From contig NZ_CP108364.1 in the NCBI RefSeq assembly GCF_035946055.1, positions 6,820,001-6,884,000 of the forward strand: a DNA stretch of 64,000 nucleotides, written 5' to 3'. The DNA is from Streptomyces sp. NBC_01341. Its GTDB lineage: Bacteria; Actinomycetota; Actinomycetes; Streptomycetales; Streptomycetaceae. The position numbers were made by a program, and so were the translations under genes. Below the pieces are notes generated by a model. It worked only from the letters and a program-made list of their open reading frames with translations, was not told the DNA's origin and searched no databases. Shown one piece after another: positions 18,201 to 26,557 of this stretch. Numbering within the stretch: position 1 is the first letter of the stretch; each line of letters starts with the position of its first letter.

Positions 18201-19841
18201 TCAGACGCGGTGCAGCAGTGTCGCCATCACCTCGTACAGCGTCCCCTCGGGGTCCGCCGCCGCGTTCTCGGACCGCCAGGCCACGAATCCGTCGGGGCGC
18301 ACCAGCACGGCGCCCTCGGCCGAGGTGCCGTGGGCGGCCGCCCAGTCGGCCCCCTGCTCCGACTCCAGGTCCGCGCCCGGGCCGGAGCCGATGCCGAAGG
18401 CGTCCAGACGGACACCGAGACGCTTCGCCACCCCGGCGGCGGCCGCACGCCAATCCTGTTGCCGGGCGTCGCAGAGCAGGACGAACGCCTGCTCGTAGAG
18501 GTCCAGGGTCGACACGCGCTCCCCGTCGCGGCCGAGCCACATGTGCGGCGCGCGGGAGCCCGGTTCGCCCGTCAGACCCATGCCCTCGGGTACCACGGGA
18601 GTCGCGGGATCGACGCCCAGGACCGCCCCCCGCGCATAGCGGTAGCCGAGGGCGACCGCGAGCATGCCGCCGCCCTTGCGGCCTCCGCCACCGGTGCCGG
18701 GCGATCCCGCGTACCCCGGGTGGCTGTGCTCGCTCGAACGGGCCGACGCCCGCGCGCTCGTGGCCTTCGCCACGGGAAGCCGTTCCGCCTCGTACGTGTC
18801 GAGGAGCCCCGGCTCCGCCGCGCCGTCGATCACGGCGGCCAGCTTCCACGCCAGGTTGTGCGCGTCCTGGATGCCGGTGTTGGACCCGAAGGCCCCGGTG
18901 GGCGACATCTCGTGGGCCGAGTCTCCGGCGAGGAAGACCCTGCCCGAGCTGTACCGCTCGGCCACCCGCTCCGCCGCGTGCCACGGGGCCTTGCCCGTGA
19001 TCTCGATGTCGAGGTCCGGCGCTCCGACCGCGAGGCGGATGTGTTCCGCACACCGCTCGTCGGTGAAGTCCTCCAGTGTCTCGCCCCGGTCGGGCTGCCA
19101 CGGCGCGTGGAAGACCCAGCGTTCCTCGTTGTCCACCGGCAGGAGCGCGCCGTCCGCCTTCGGGTTGGTCAGGTAGCAGACGATGAAGCGCCGGTCACCG
19201 ACCACCGCGGCGAGGCCCCGGGAGCGGAAGGTGATGCTCACGTTGTGGAAGAGGTCGCCGGGACCCGTCCGGCCGATGCCGAGCTGCTCACGGATCGGGC
19301 TGCGGGGGCCGTCGGCCGCGACGAGATAGTCGGCGCGCACCGTGCTGTGCACCCCGGTCTCCCGGTCCTTCACCACGGCGGTGACCCCGTCCGCGTCCTG
19401 CTCGAAGCTGATCAGCTCCGTGGAGAACCACAGCTCGCTGCCCTGCGCCCTCGCGTGATCGACCAGGACCGGTTCCAGGTCGTTCTGGCTGCACAGGCAC
19501 CAGCCGCTGGGACTGAACCTGGCGAGACCGCCACCCGGGTCGATCTCCTTGAACAGCCACTCCTGGTCGTCCCCCGTGAGCGAGCCGGCCTGCAGGATGC
19601 CGTGGTTCTCCGCCAGTACGGACGCGGCGTCCCGGATCAGCTGTTCCGCCCCCGCGGTGCGGAACACCTCCATGGTGCGGACGTTGTTGCCACGCCCGCG
19701 GGGGTGGGTCGAGGTGCTGCGGTGTTTCTCCACCAGCAGATGGCGGATGCCGAGCCGGCTCAGGAAGAGGGACGTGGACAGCCCCACCAGGGAGCCACCC
19801 ACGACAAGGACCGGCACGCGATGGTCGACGTTCTCGTTCAT
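18201..19841 (-). CDS. FAD-dependent aromatic hydroxylase of the spore-pigment cluster (WhiE ORFVIII type)
   Basis: A 546-aa PHBH-like flavin monooxygenase that would hydroxylate the aromatic polyketide. The N-terminal FAD motif is VPVLVVGGSLVGLSTSLFLS, the middle has the DG segment (LVAADGPRSPIREQLG) and the second FAD motif is RVFLAGDSAHEMSPTG. I chose ATG 19841 because GGAG lies 6 nt upstream; a GTG seven codons earlier lacks a ribosome-binding site. Its divergent position opposite the minimal PKS genes matches whiE ORFVIII of S. coelicolor, where this hydroxylase alters spore pigment colour (recalled). Confidence 0.85.
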   Translation of the reverse strand: MNENVDHRVPVLVVGGSLVGLSTSLFLSRLGIRHLLVEKHRSTSTHPRGRGNNVRTMEVFRTAGAEQLIRDAASVLAENHGILQAGSLTGDDQEWLFKEIDPGGGLARFSPSGWCLCSQNDLEPVLVDHARAQGSELWFSTELISFEQDADGVTAVVKDRETGVHSTVRADYLVAADGPRSPIREQLGIGRTGPGDLFHNVSITFRSRGLAAVVGDRRFIVCYLTNPKADGALLPVDNEERWVFHAPWQPDRGETLEDFTDERCAEHIRLAVGAPDLDIEITGKAPWHAAERVAERYSSGRVFLAGDSAHEMSPTGAFGSNTGIQDAHNLAWKLAAVIDGAAEPGLLDTYEAERLPVAKATSARASARSSEHSHPGYAGSPGTGGGGRKGGGMLAVALGYRYARGAVLGVDPATPVVPEGMGLTGEPGSRAPHMWLGRDGERVSTLDLYEQAFVLLCDARQQDWRAAAAGVAKRLGVRLDAFGIGSGPGADLESEQGADWAAAHGTSAEGAVLVRPDGFVAWRSENAAADPEGTLYEVMATLLHRV

Positions 19842-20113
19842 CTGTTGCTCCAGCTCGGACACAGGACGGATGCAGTGTCCATGCCCTCGCGGGAGCGGTT
19901 CGGCAGGGCTTCCGACGGCTCCTCACCTGAACGGTTCATAAATCTCGCGCCGCCCGTGCCTGCGTTCCACGATCAGTCGCGGGAGCGATGTCCGCGATGC
20001 GGGAGCGTCGCCACGCGTCAGCGGGCAGCGGCCCGTGCCGCTTCCACCGATACCGCCTGATGACGAGGGGTCACGTGTCGTGGCCGCCGTATCGTCTCGA
20101 AGGAGAACGAAAG
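19842..20113. promoter_or_regulatory. Divergent promoter region of the spore-pigment cluster
   Basis: These 272 nt separate the hydroxylase from the seven-gene polyketide operon and must carry both promoters. In S. coelicolor the equivalent region holds developmentally controlled whiE promoters (recalled). I cannot assign -10 or -35 boxes with confidence. Confidence 0.6.
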
Positions 20114-21232
20114 ATGACAGCCCTCTCGGAACGTATATCTCAGTCCGCCTTCGACGGTTCGAGGCTCCGGGTCATACTGCTGCTGGACCTGCACGACGGC
20201 GCCCAGAACCAGTTCCTCGAGGCGTACGAGCACATGCGCAACCAGGTGGCCTCGATCCCCGGACACATCAGCGACCAGCTGTGCCAGTCCATCGAGAACC
20301 CCTCGCAGTGGCTCATCACCAGCGAATGGGAGAGTGCGCCGCCGTTCCTCGCCTGGGTCAACAGCGAGGAGCACGTCGCGACGGTACAGCCGCTGCACAG
20401 TTGCGTACGTGACACCCGGTCCCTTCGCTTCAGCGTCCTGCGGGAGACCGGCGCGGCGTTCGAGAGCACCTCGCAGCCCGCCAAGAGCCGTCTTCAGTCC
20501 GCACCGCGCCTCGGTGACGGCGTCGTGCGCCACGCACTGACGTTCACGGTCAAGCCGGGCACGGAGGAGATGGTCGCGAAGATCCTCGCCGACTACGAAT
20601 CCCCGCAGGCACGCGTGGACGAGAACACCCGACTGCGCCGCACCTCGCTCTTCATGCACGGCAACCGTGTCGTGCGGGCCGTCGAGGTCGAGGGCGACCT
20701 GATGGCGGCACTGCGCCACGTCTCTCGGCAACCCGAGGTCAGGGCCGTGGAAGAGGCCATCAACCCGTACCTGGAGCAGGACCGCGACCTGAGCGACCCC
20801 GACTCCGCCCGCATGTTCTTCACCCGGGCCGCGCTCCCGACCGTCCACCACGTGACGGCCGGGCGGCACTCCTCGGCCCAGGTCGAACGGCACGCGCTGT
20901 TCTACCAGGGCAAGGAGGGCTGCGGCATGGCCCTGGCCCGGCTGCTCGCCGGCCAGGACGAGGAGGCGGCGGACGACGTCACGAGCCCCATCGAGAGCAG
21001 CACCATCTTCCAGCGCGACGACATCGTGGTGCGGCTCCTCGAGGTGAGCGGCCCGCTCGACGCGCAGCCCACGCAGGCGCTCGGCATCGGCGGCCACCGC
21101 AAGGCGGCCATGCTCGGCCGGCTGCTGGACGGCGGTGCGAACGGCATGCCGACGACCGACCAGGAGGCCGCGCGCTTCCTCGCGCAGGCAGAGATGAACC
21201 TGATCACCGACCGTCGGGCCACCGATTCCTGA
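20114..21232 (+). CDS. SchA/CurD-like protein (WhiE ORFI type)
   Basis: First gene of the pigment operon, 372 aa, starting at ATG 20114 with AAGGAG 10 nt upstream. It matches the SchA/CurD-like family (WhiE ORFI), found almost only in spore-pigment clusters. Two ferredoxin-like, antibiotic-monooxygenase-type halves seem present: an early one with LLDLHDGAQNQFLEAYEHMRN and WLITSEWES, and a second with HALTFTVKPGTEEMVAKILADY. Exact chemistry is unknown; it is thought to act with the PKS or to retain the pigment. Confidence 0.85.
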   Translation: MTALSERISQSAFDGSRLRVILLLDLHDGAQNQFLEAYEHMRNQVASIPGHISDQLCQSIENPSQWLITSEWESAPPFLAWVNSEEHVATVQPLHSCVRDTRSLRFSVLRETGAAFESTSQPAKSRLQSAPRLGDGVVRHALTFTVKPGTEEMVAKILADYESPQARVDENTRLRRTSLFMHGNRVVRAVEVEGDLMAALRHVSRQPEVRAVEEAINPYLEQDRDLSDPDSARMFFTRAALPTVHHVTAGRHSSAQVERHALFYQGKEGCGMALARLLAGQDEEAADDVTSPIESSTIFQRDDIVVRLLEVSGPLDAQPTQALGIGGHRKAAMLGRLLDGGANGMPTTDQEAARFLAQAEMNLITDRRATDS

Positions 21233-21302
21233 CATGTCACCGGCGACCGGGCCCACCCCGCTCCGCCGACCCACCGCACAACGTGCCTGGAGGAGACCAG
21301 CC

Positions 21303-21737
21303 ATGACCACCCACCGGCCTCGCATCGTGGACCTCAGCGAGACTCAGCCCAACCGCAGGCGCGGGGGCGACCTGCGTGCACTGCTCACACCCACGGCGGT
21401 GGGGGCCACCAGCGGCTTCATGGGGCTGGCCCTCGTCGAGCCCGGCGACCGCATCGGCGAGCACTACCACCCGTACTCCGAGGAATTCGTGTACGTCGTG
21501 GCCGGCCTCCTCGAAGTCGATCTGGACGGCGAGGCGTTCGCCATGCGGCCCGACCAGGGGCTGCTGATCCCGCCACACGTCCGCCACCGCTTCCGCAACG
21601 TGGGTGACGTGGAGGCCCGCATGGTCTTCCACCTCGGTCCGCTCGCCCCGCGCCCGGAGCTCGGGCACGTGGACACCGAGGTCACGGAGACGGCCGAGCG
21701 CGGAGCCCCGCCGGAACGAACGGGGGCCGCCTCATGA
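21303..21737 (+). CDS. Cupin protein of the spore-pigment cluster (WhiE ORFII type)
   Basis: A 144-aa single-domain cupin starting at ATG 21303 behind TGGAGGAGACC. The metal-binding motif GEHYHPYSEEFVYVVAG (His, His, Glu) and the second box PPHVRHRF are both present. WhiE ORFII homologues are cupins thought to act in polyketide cyclisation or tailoring. The gene overlaps the KS-alpha start by 4 nt (ATGA), indicating translational coupling. Confidence 0.85.
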   Translation: MTTHRPRIVDLSETQPNRRRGGDLRALLTPTAVGATSGFMGLALVEPGDRIGEHYHPYSEEFVYVVAGLLEVDLDGEAFAMRPDQGLLIPPHVRHRFRNVGDVEARMVFHLGPLAPRPELGHVDTEVTETAERGAPPERTGAAS

Positions 21738-23002
21738 CCCGGCGCGTCGCCGTCACCGGGGTCGGTGTCGTCGCACCAGGCGGTATCGGGGCGCCGGCGT
21801 TCTGGGACCTGCTCGCCAACGGCCGCACGGCCACACGCGGCATCACCCTGTTCGACCCGTCGCAGTTCCGCTCGCGCATCGCGGCCGAGTGCGACTTCGA
21901 CCCCGTGGCCCACGGCCTGGACGAGCAGCTGATCGCCCGCTCGGACCGGTACATCCAGTTCGCCCTGGTCGCGGCCAGGGAGGCACTCGGAGACGCCGGA
22001 CTCGACCTGGAGAGGGAGGACCCCTGGCGCATCGGGGTCTCCCTCGGGACCGCGGTCGGCGGCACCACCCGGCTCGAGCACGACTACGTCGCCGTCAGCG
22101 ACAGCGGAGCCCGCTGGGACGTCGACCACCGGCCTGCCGGCGCTCACCTCGAAAGGGCGTTCGCGCCGAGCACCCTCGCCTCCGCCGTCGCGGAGGAGGT
22201 GGGTGCCCACGGACCGGTGCAGACCGTCTCGACGGGCTGCACGTCCGGACTCGACGCGATCGGCTATGCCTTCCACTCCGTCGAGGAGGGCAGGGTCGAC
22301 GTCTGCATCGCGGGTGCGTCCGACACGCCGATCACCCCCATCACGGTGGCCTGCTTCGACGCGATCAAGGCCACCTCGGCGAACAACGACGACCCGGAGC
22401 ACGCCTCCAGGCCGTTCGACGCCCGCCGGGACGGGTTCGTGATGGGCGAGGGCGGAGCGGTCCTCGTGCTCGAGGAACTCGAGCACGCACGGGCCCGCGG
22501 GGCCACCATCTACTGCGAGATAACGGGCTATGCCACCTTCGGCAACGCCTATCACATGACCGGACTGACCAGCGAAGGCCTGGAGATGGCCGAGGCCATC
22601 AACACCGCCCTCGCGCACGCCGGACTGGACGGCTCGCAGGTCGACTACGTCAACGCGCACGGTTCGGGTACCAAGCAGAACGACCGGCACGAGACGGCGG
22701 CGGTGAAGCGCGCGCTGGGCAGCCACGCGTACAAGGTGCCGATGAGTTCGATCAAGTCGATGGTCGGCCATTCCCTGGGCGCCATCGGGGCGATCGAGAT
22801 CGCCGCGTGCGTGCTGGCCCTCAAGCACCAGACGGTGCCGCCGACGGCCAACTACGAGACCGCTGATCCCGAGTGCGACCTCGACTACGTACCGCGCACC
22901 GCCCGGCCCCTCAAGCTGCGCAGTGTGCTCTCGGTCGGTAGCGGCTTCGGCGGATTCCAGTCCGCCGTCGCCCTGACCCGATCAGGCGGGAGGAACCCAT
23001 GA
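21734..23002 (+). CDS. Ketosynthase alpha of the type II spore-pigment PKS (WhiE ORFIII type)
   Basis: Condensing subunit that extends a poly-beta-ketone chain with malonyl units on the ACP. It is 422 aa with a complete active site: Cys169 in STGCTSGLD, His309 in NAHGSGT, Lys341 and His346 in IKSMVGHSLGA. It would form a heterodimer with the next gene's product. It is coupled to both neighbours by 4-nt ATGA overlaps. Confidence 0.93.
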   Translation: MTRRVAVTGVGVVAPGGIGAPAFWDLLANGRTATRGITLFDPSQFRSRIAAECDFDPVAHGLDEQLIARSDRYIQFALVAAREALGDAGLDLEREDPWRIGVSLGTAVGGTTRLEHDYVAVSDSGARWDVDHRPAGAHLERAFAPSTLASAVAEEVGAHGPVQTVSTGCTSGLDAIGYAFHSVEEGRVDVCIAGASDTPITPITVACFDAIKATSANNDDPEHASRPFDARRDGFVMGEGGAVLVLEELEHARARGATIYCEITGYATFGNAYHMTGLTSEGLEMAEAINTALAHAGLDGSQVDYVNAHGSGTKQNDRHETAAVKRALGSHAYKVPMSSIKSMVGHSLGAIGAIEIAACVLALKHQTVPPTANYETADPECDLDYVPRTARPLKLRSVLSVGSGFGGFQSAVALTRSGGRNP

Positions 23003-24258
23003 GTGCCCCGGCAACCCCGGCACGCCGCAGTTCCGTGATCACGGGTATCGGAGTCGTCGCCCCCAACGGGACCGGCGCCGGCGCCTTCTGGAAGCAGACC
23101 CAGGAAGGCGTCAGCGTCCTCGACCTGGTCTCCCGCGAGGGCTGCGAGAACCTCCCGCTGCGCGTCGCGGGTGAGGTCCGGGACTTCGACCCGGTGGCGT
23201 TCATCGAGGAGCGCTTCCTCGTCCAGACCGACCGCTTCACGCACTACGCGATGGCGGCCGCCGATCTCGCACTCGACGACGCCCGGCTCGGCCGCGCCGA
23301 CTACGAGGGCGCGCCGTTCAAGGTGGGTGTGGTCACCGCGGCCGGCTCCGGCGGCGGCGAGTTCGGCCAGCGCGAGCTGCAACGGCTGTGGGGACAGGGG
23401 TCCCGCTTCGTCGGCCCCTACCAGTCCATCGCCTGGTTCTACGCTGCCAGCACCGGTCAGATCTCGATCCGGGGCGGCTTCAAGGGGCCGTGCGCGGTCG
23501 TGGCCAGCGACGAGGCCGGCGGGCTGGACGCGCTCATGCACGCGGCGCGCTCCATCCGCCGCGGCACGGACGCCGTCGTCGTCGGTGCGGCCGAGGCGCC
23601 GCTCGCACCGTACTCGGTCGTCTGCCAGCTCGGTTACGACGACCTCAGTCTGAGCGACGAACCCACCCGCGCCTACCGGCCGTTCACCGCTGAGGCCTGC
23701 GGATTCGTCCCGGCCGAGGGCGGTGGCATGCTGGTGGTCGAGGAGGAGACGGCGGCCCTCGAACGCGGGGCCCGGGTCCGTGCCGAAGTGGCCGGACACG
23801 CGGCCACGTTCACGGGCGCCGGCCGGTGGGACGAGTCACGCGGAGGACTCGCCCACGCGATCGAGGGAGCTCTGCGCGAGGCCGGCTGCGCGCCGGAGGA
23901 GATCGACGTGGTCTTCGCGGACGCGCTCGGTGTGCCCTCGGCGGACCGTGCCGAAGCCCTGGCCATCGCCGACGTCCTCGGCGCGCACGGACGGCGCGTA
24001 CCCGTGACGGCGCCCAAGACGGGGATCGGCCGCGCCTACTGCGGTGCCCCCGTACTGGACACGGCGGCGGCTGTACTCGCCATGGAACACGGCCTGATCC
24101 CGCCGACGCCCAACGTCTTCGACGTGTGCCACGACCTCGACCTGGTCATGGGGCGTGCCCGCCCCGCCGAACTGAGGACAGCCCTCGTGCTGAGCCGAGG
24201 ACTCATGGGATCGAACGCGGCCCTGGTGCTGCGACGCCCCACCGACACCCCTGCCTGA
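22999..24258 (+). CDS. Ketosynthase beta / chain length factor (WhiE ORFIV type)
   Basis: A 419-aa KS homologue without the catalytic Cys, which sets chain length and primes by malonyl decarboxylation. Aligned with KS-alpha, the Cys position falls in VASDEAGGLDA, so the residue is Glu172. Most antibiotic chain length factors have Gln there. The start ATG overlaps the KS-alpha stop by 4 nt. Confidence 0.92.
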   Translation: MSAPATPARRSSVITGIGVVAPNGTGAGAFWKQTQEGVSVLDLVSREGCENLPLRVAGEVRDFDPVAFIEERFLVQTDRFTHYAMAAADLALDDARLGRADYEGAPFKVGVVTAAGSGGGEFGQRELQRLWGQGSRFVGPYQSIAWFYAASTGQISIRGGFKGPCAVVASDEAGGLDALMHAARSIRRGTDAVVVGAAEAPLAPYSVVCQLGYDDLSLSDEPTRAYRPFTAEACGFVPAEGGGMLVVEEETAALERGARVRAEVAGHAATFTGAGRWDESRGGLAHAIEGALREAGCAPEEIDVVFADALGVPSADRAEALAIADVLGAHGRRVPVTAPKTGIGRAYCGAPVLDTAAAVLAMEHGLIPPTPNVFDVCHDLDLVMGRARPAELRTALVLSRGLMGSNAALVLRRPTDTPA

Positions 24259-24273
24259 GAAGGAGCAGTACCG

Positions 24274-24531
24274 ATGACCGCTCAACTGACGTACGAGGAA
24301 CTGGCCGGACTCATGAAGAACGGCGCCGGCCTCACGGTCGACCCCACCGAGATGGCGAACCGCCCCGGTTCCGCCTTCGACGAGTACGGCCTCGACTCGC
24401 TCGGGCTGCTCGGCATCGTCGCCGCGCTCGAGAACCGGTACGGCCACCCCCTGCCTGTCGACGCCGACCGGTGCAAGACGCCCCGTGAGTTCCTCGACCT
24501 CGTGAACACCACCCTCGTGACAGGAGCCTGA
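24274..24531 (+). CDS. Acyl carrier protein of the spore-pigment PKS (WhiE ORFV type)
   Basis: An 85-aa ACP with the phosphopantetheine attachment motif GLDSL (Ser42). It carries the growing polyketide for the KS pair. AGAAGGAGC precedes the ATG and the gap from KS-beta is 15 nt. The next gene's GTG lies one base after its stop. Confidence 0.93.
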   Translation: MTAQLTYEELAGLMKNGAGLTVDPTEMANRPGSAFDEYGLDSLGLLGIVAALENRYGHPLPVDADRCKTPREFLDLVNTTLVTGA

Positions 24532-24532
24532 C

Positions 24533-25012
24533 GTGTCCGGACACACCGAGAACGAGATCACCATCGCCGCGCCCCTGGACCTCGTCTGGGAGATGACGAA
24601 CGATCTCGAGAACTGGCCGCAGCTGTTCAGTGAGTACGCGGCCGTCGAGGTGATGAAGCGTGAGGGGCAGAAGACGACCTTCCGCCTCACGATGCACCCC
24701 GACGAGAACGGCAAGGTCTGGAGCTGGGTCTCGGAGCGCACCACGGACCGCCAGGGCCGGAACGTGCGCGCCCGACGGGTCGAGCCTGGCCCGTTCCAGC
24801 ACATGGACATCCGGTGGGAGTACTCCGAGGTCCCGGGCGGCACGCGCATGCACTGGCGGCAGGACTTCGCGATGCGCCCGGACGCGCCGGTCGACGACGC
24901 GTGGATGACCGAGAACATCAACCGCAACTCCCGCGTGCAGCTGGAGCTCATCCGGGACAAGATCGAGCAGCGCGACCGGGAGCGGCGCACCGCCGCGGTC
25001 CCCGCCAACTGA
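24533..25012 (+). CDS. Aromatase/cyclase (WhiE ORFVI type, SRPBCC fold)
   Basis: A 159-aa single-domain START/SRPBCC aromatase that would fold and aromatise the first ring of the polyketide (TcmN/WhiE ORFVI type). It begins NEITIAAPLDLVWEMTNDLENWPQLF and has the helix-grip pattern with RWEYSEVPGGTRMHWRQDF. The start is GTG, immediately after the ACP stop. Confidence 0.9.
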   Translation: MSGHTENEITIAAPLDLVWEMTNDLENWPQLFSEYAAVEVMKREGQKTTFRLTMHPDENGKVWSWVSERTTDRQGRNVRARRVEPGPFQHMDIRWEYSEVPGGTRMHWRQDFAMRPDAPVDDAWMTENINRNSRVQLELIRDKIEQRDRERRTAAVPAN

Positions 25013-25031
25013 GCCCCGGAAAGGCAGCCGG

Positions 25032-25364
25032 ATGCACCACGCACTGATCGTCGCCCGGATGGCCCCCGAGTCCGCACCGGACATCGCGAACATCTTCGCG
25101 GCCTCCGACAACACCGAACTGCCCCACCTCGTCGGCGTGAACAGGCGCAGCCTCTTCCAGTTCGGCGACGTCTACCTGCACCTGATCGAGTCCGAGCGCC
25201 CCCCGGGCCCGGAGATCGCCAAGGTGATGGAACACCCCGAGTTCAAGGCCATCAGCGACCGGCTGACCGCTTTCGTGAGCCCCTACGACCCGCAGACCTG
25301 GCGCGGCCCGAAGGACGCGATGGCGCAGCGGTTCTACACGTGGCAGCGGGACGGCTCGGCCTGA
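25032..25364 (+). CDS. TcmI-family polyketide cyclase (WhiE ORFVII type)
   Basis: A 110-aa ferredoxin-like fold cyclase closing later rings of the aromatic polyketide. Family traits are the short length, an N-terminal HHALIVARM strand with PESAPDIANIFAASD, VYLHLIE and the C-terminal MAQRFYTW. GGAAAGG lies upstream of the ATG. It is the last gene of the operon before a strong hairpin. Confidence 0.9.
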   Translation: MHHALIVARMAPESAPDIANIFAASDNTELPHLVGVNRRSLFQFGDVYLHLIESERPPGPEIAKVMEHPEFKAISDRLTAFVSPYDPQTWRGPKDAMAQRFYTWQRDGSA

Positions 25365-25374
25365 CGCACCAACG

Positions 25375-25416
25375 ATCGCCCCGGGTCCGGCACCTTGGTG
25401 CCGGACCCGGGGCGAT
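25375..25416. terminator. Perfect 20-bp inverted repeat ending the pigment operon
   Basis: Arms 25375-25394 and 25397-25416 are exact reverse complements with only 2 nt between them, followed on the plus strand by TTCTGTTT. It lies between the convergent cyclase and methyltransferase genes and should terminate both. Confidence 0.85.
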
Positions 25417-25437
25417 TTCTGTTTCCCGGGGTTCCGC

Positions 25438-26523
25438 TTACGGCACGACGCACTCGAAGGCGTGCAGGTACGCGTTGACCGGGTGGATCTCGCCCACGCG
25501 CAGACCCGCGGCGGACATCCGCGTGACCAGGCTCTCCCGGGTGTGCTTGGCCCCGCCGACGTTGAGCAGGAGCAGCAGGTCCATCGCCGTGGTGAACCGC
25601 ATCGACGGGGTGTCGTCGACGAGGTTCTCGATGATCACCACGCGCGCGCCGGGACGAGCGGCGGCGACCACGTTGGCAAGGGTCCTGCGGGTGCTCTCGT
25701 CGTCCCATTCGAGGATGTTCTTGATGATGTAGAGATCAACCTCGAACGGGATGTCCTCGCGGCAGTCACCGGGCACGATCCGGACACGGTCCGCGAGCGG
25801 GCCGCCGTCCCGGAGCCTGGCGTCCGCGCGCGCCACGACACCCGGCAGGTCCATGAGCGTGCCGTGGACCGAGGGGTGCTTCTCCAGCAGACTCGCGAGC
25901 ACGTGGCCCTGGCCGCCGCCGATGTCGGCCACCGAGGAGACCCCGGTGAGGTCGAGCCGCTCGGCGACGTCCCGCGCGGACTGCACGCTGGACGTGGTCA
26001 TCGCCCGGTTGAACACCTGGGCGGACTCGCCGGCGTCCTGGTGGAGGTAGTCGAAGAAGCCCTTGCCGAACGTCTCGGGGAAGACGCTCGTGCCGGTGCG
26101 CACGGCGTCCTCGAGCCGGGGCCAGACCTCCCAGGTCCAGGGCTCCGTGCACCACAGGGAGATGTAGCGCAGGCTGTTGGGGTCGTCCTCCCGCAGCAGC
26201 CGGGACATTTCGGTGTGGACGAACTTCCCGTCCTCGGTCTCCGCGAAGATCCCGTAGCAGCACAGCGCACGCAGCAGCCGCTGCAGTGGCACGGGTTCGG
26301 CGTCCACGACCAGGGCCAGCTCCGCGGCCGACGAGGGCGTCTCGCCCAGAGCGTCGGCGACGCCCAGCCTGGCTGCCGCGCGTACGGCCGCGGCGCAGGC
26401 CGCTCCGAACGCGAGCTCACGCAGACGCATGGACGGCGGCGGTGTCTGAGCGGCGGAGGACGCCGGGTGCGTGGCGGGCGGCGAGGTGACGGGGGTCTCG
26501 GGGGTGGGGCTCACGGTGGTCAT
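25438..26523 (-). CDS. SAM-dependent O-methyltransferase next to the pigment cluster
   Basis: A 361-aa methyltransferase of the plant-type/DnrK-like O-methyltransferase family. A winged-helix dimerisation domain fills the N-terminal half (LGVADALGETPSSAAELA), then SAM motif I VADIGGGQGH, a catalytic-region IIKNILEWDD and the C-terminal family block (MDLLLLLNVGGAKHTRESL). ATG 26523 follows AGGAGGAAC; a longer frame upstream runs into the next gene. Convergent with the pigment operon across the terminator, it may methylate a phenolic hydroxyl of the pigment, but this is inference from position. Confidence 0.82.
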   Translation of the reverse strand: MTTVSPTPETPVTSPPATHPASSAAQTPPPSMRLRELAFGAACAAAVRAAARLGVADALGETPSSAAELALVVDAEPVPLQRLLRALCCYGIFAETEDGKFVHTEMSRLLREDDPNSLRYISLWCTEPWTWEVWPRLEDAVRTGTSVFPETFGKGFFDYLHQDAGESAQVFNRAMTTSSVQSARDVAERLDLTGVSSVADIGGGQGHVLASLLEKHPSVHGTLMDLPGVVARADARLRDGGPLADRVRIVPGDCREDIPFEVDLYIIKNILEWDDESTRRTLANVVAAARPGARVVIIENLVDDTPSMRFTTAMDLLLLLNVGGAKHTRESLVTRMSAAGLRVGEIHPVNAYLHAFECVVP

Positions 26524-26557
26524 ACCGTCTCGTTCCTCCTGGTGCGGTGGTCGGCTG

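Larger units (their letters stand above)
18201..25364. other. whiE-type spore-pigment gene cluster
   Basis: Eight genes whose order (divergent hydroxylase; SchA/CurD-like, cupin, KS-alpha, KS-beta, ACP, aromatase, TcmI-like cyclase) reproduces the whiE locus of S. coelicolor. Overlapping stop/start codons in the cupin-KS-alpha-KS-beta set show coupling. The product is expected to be a polyketide pigment deposited in spores. Confidence 0.9.
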
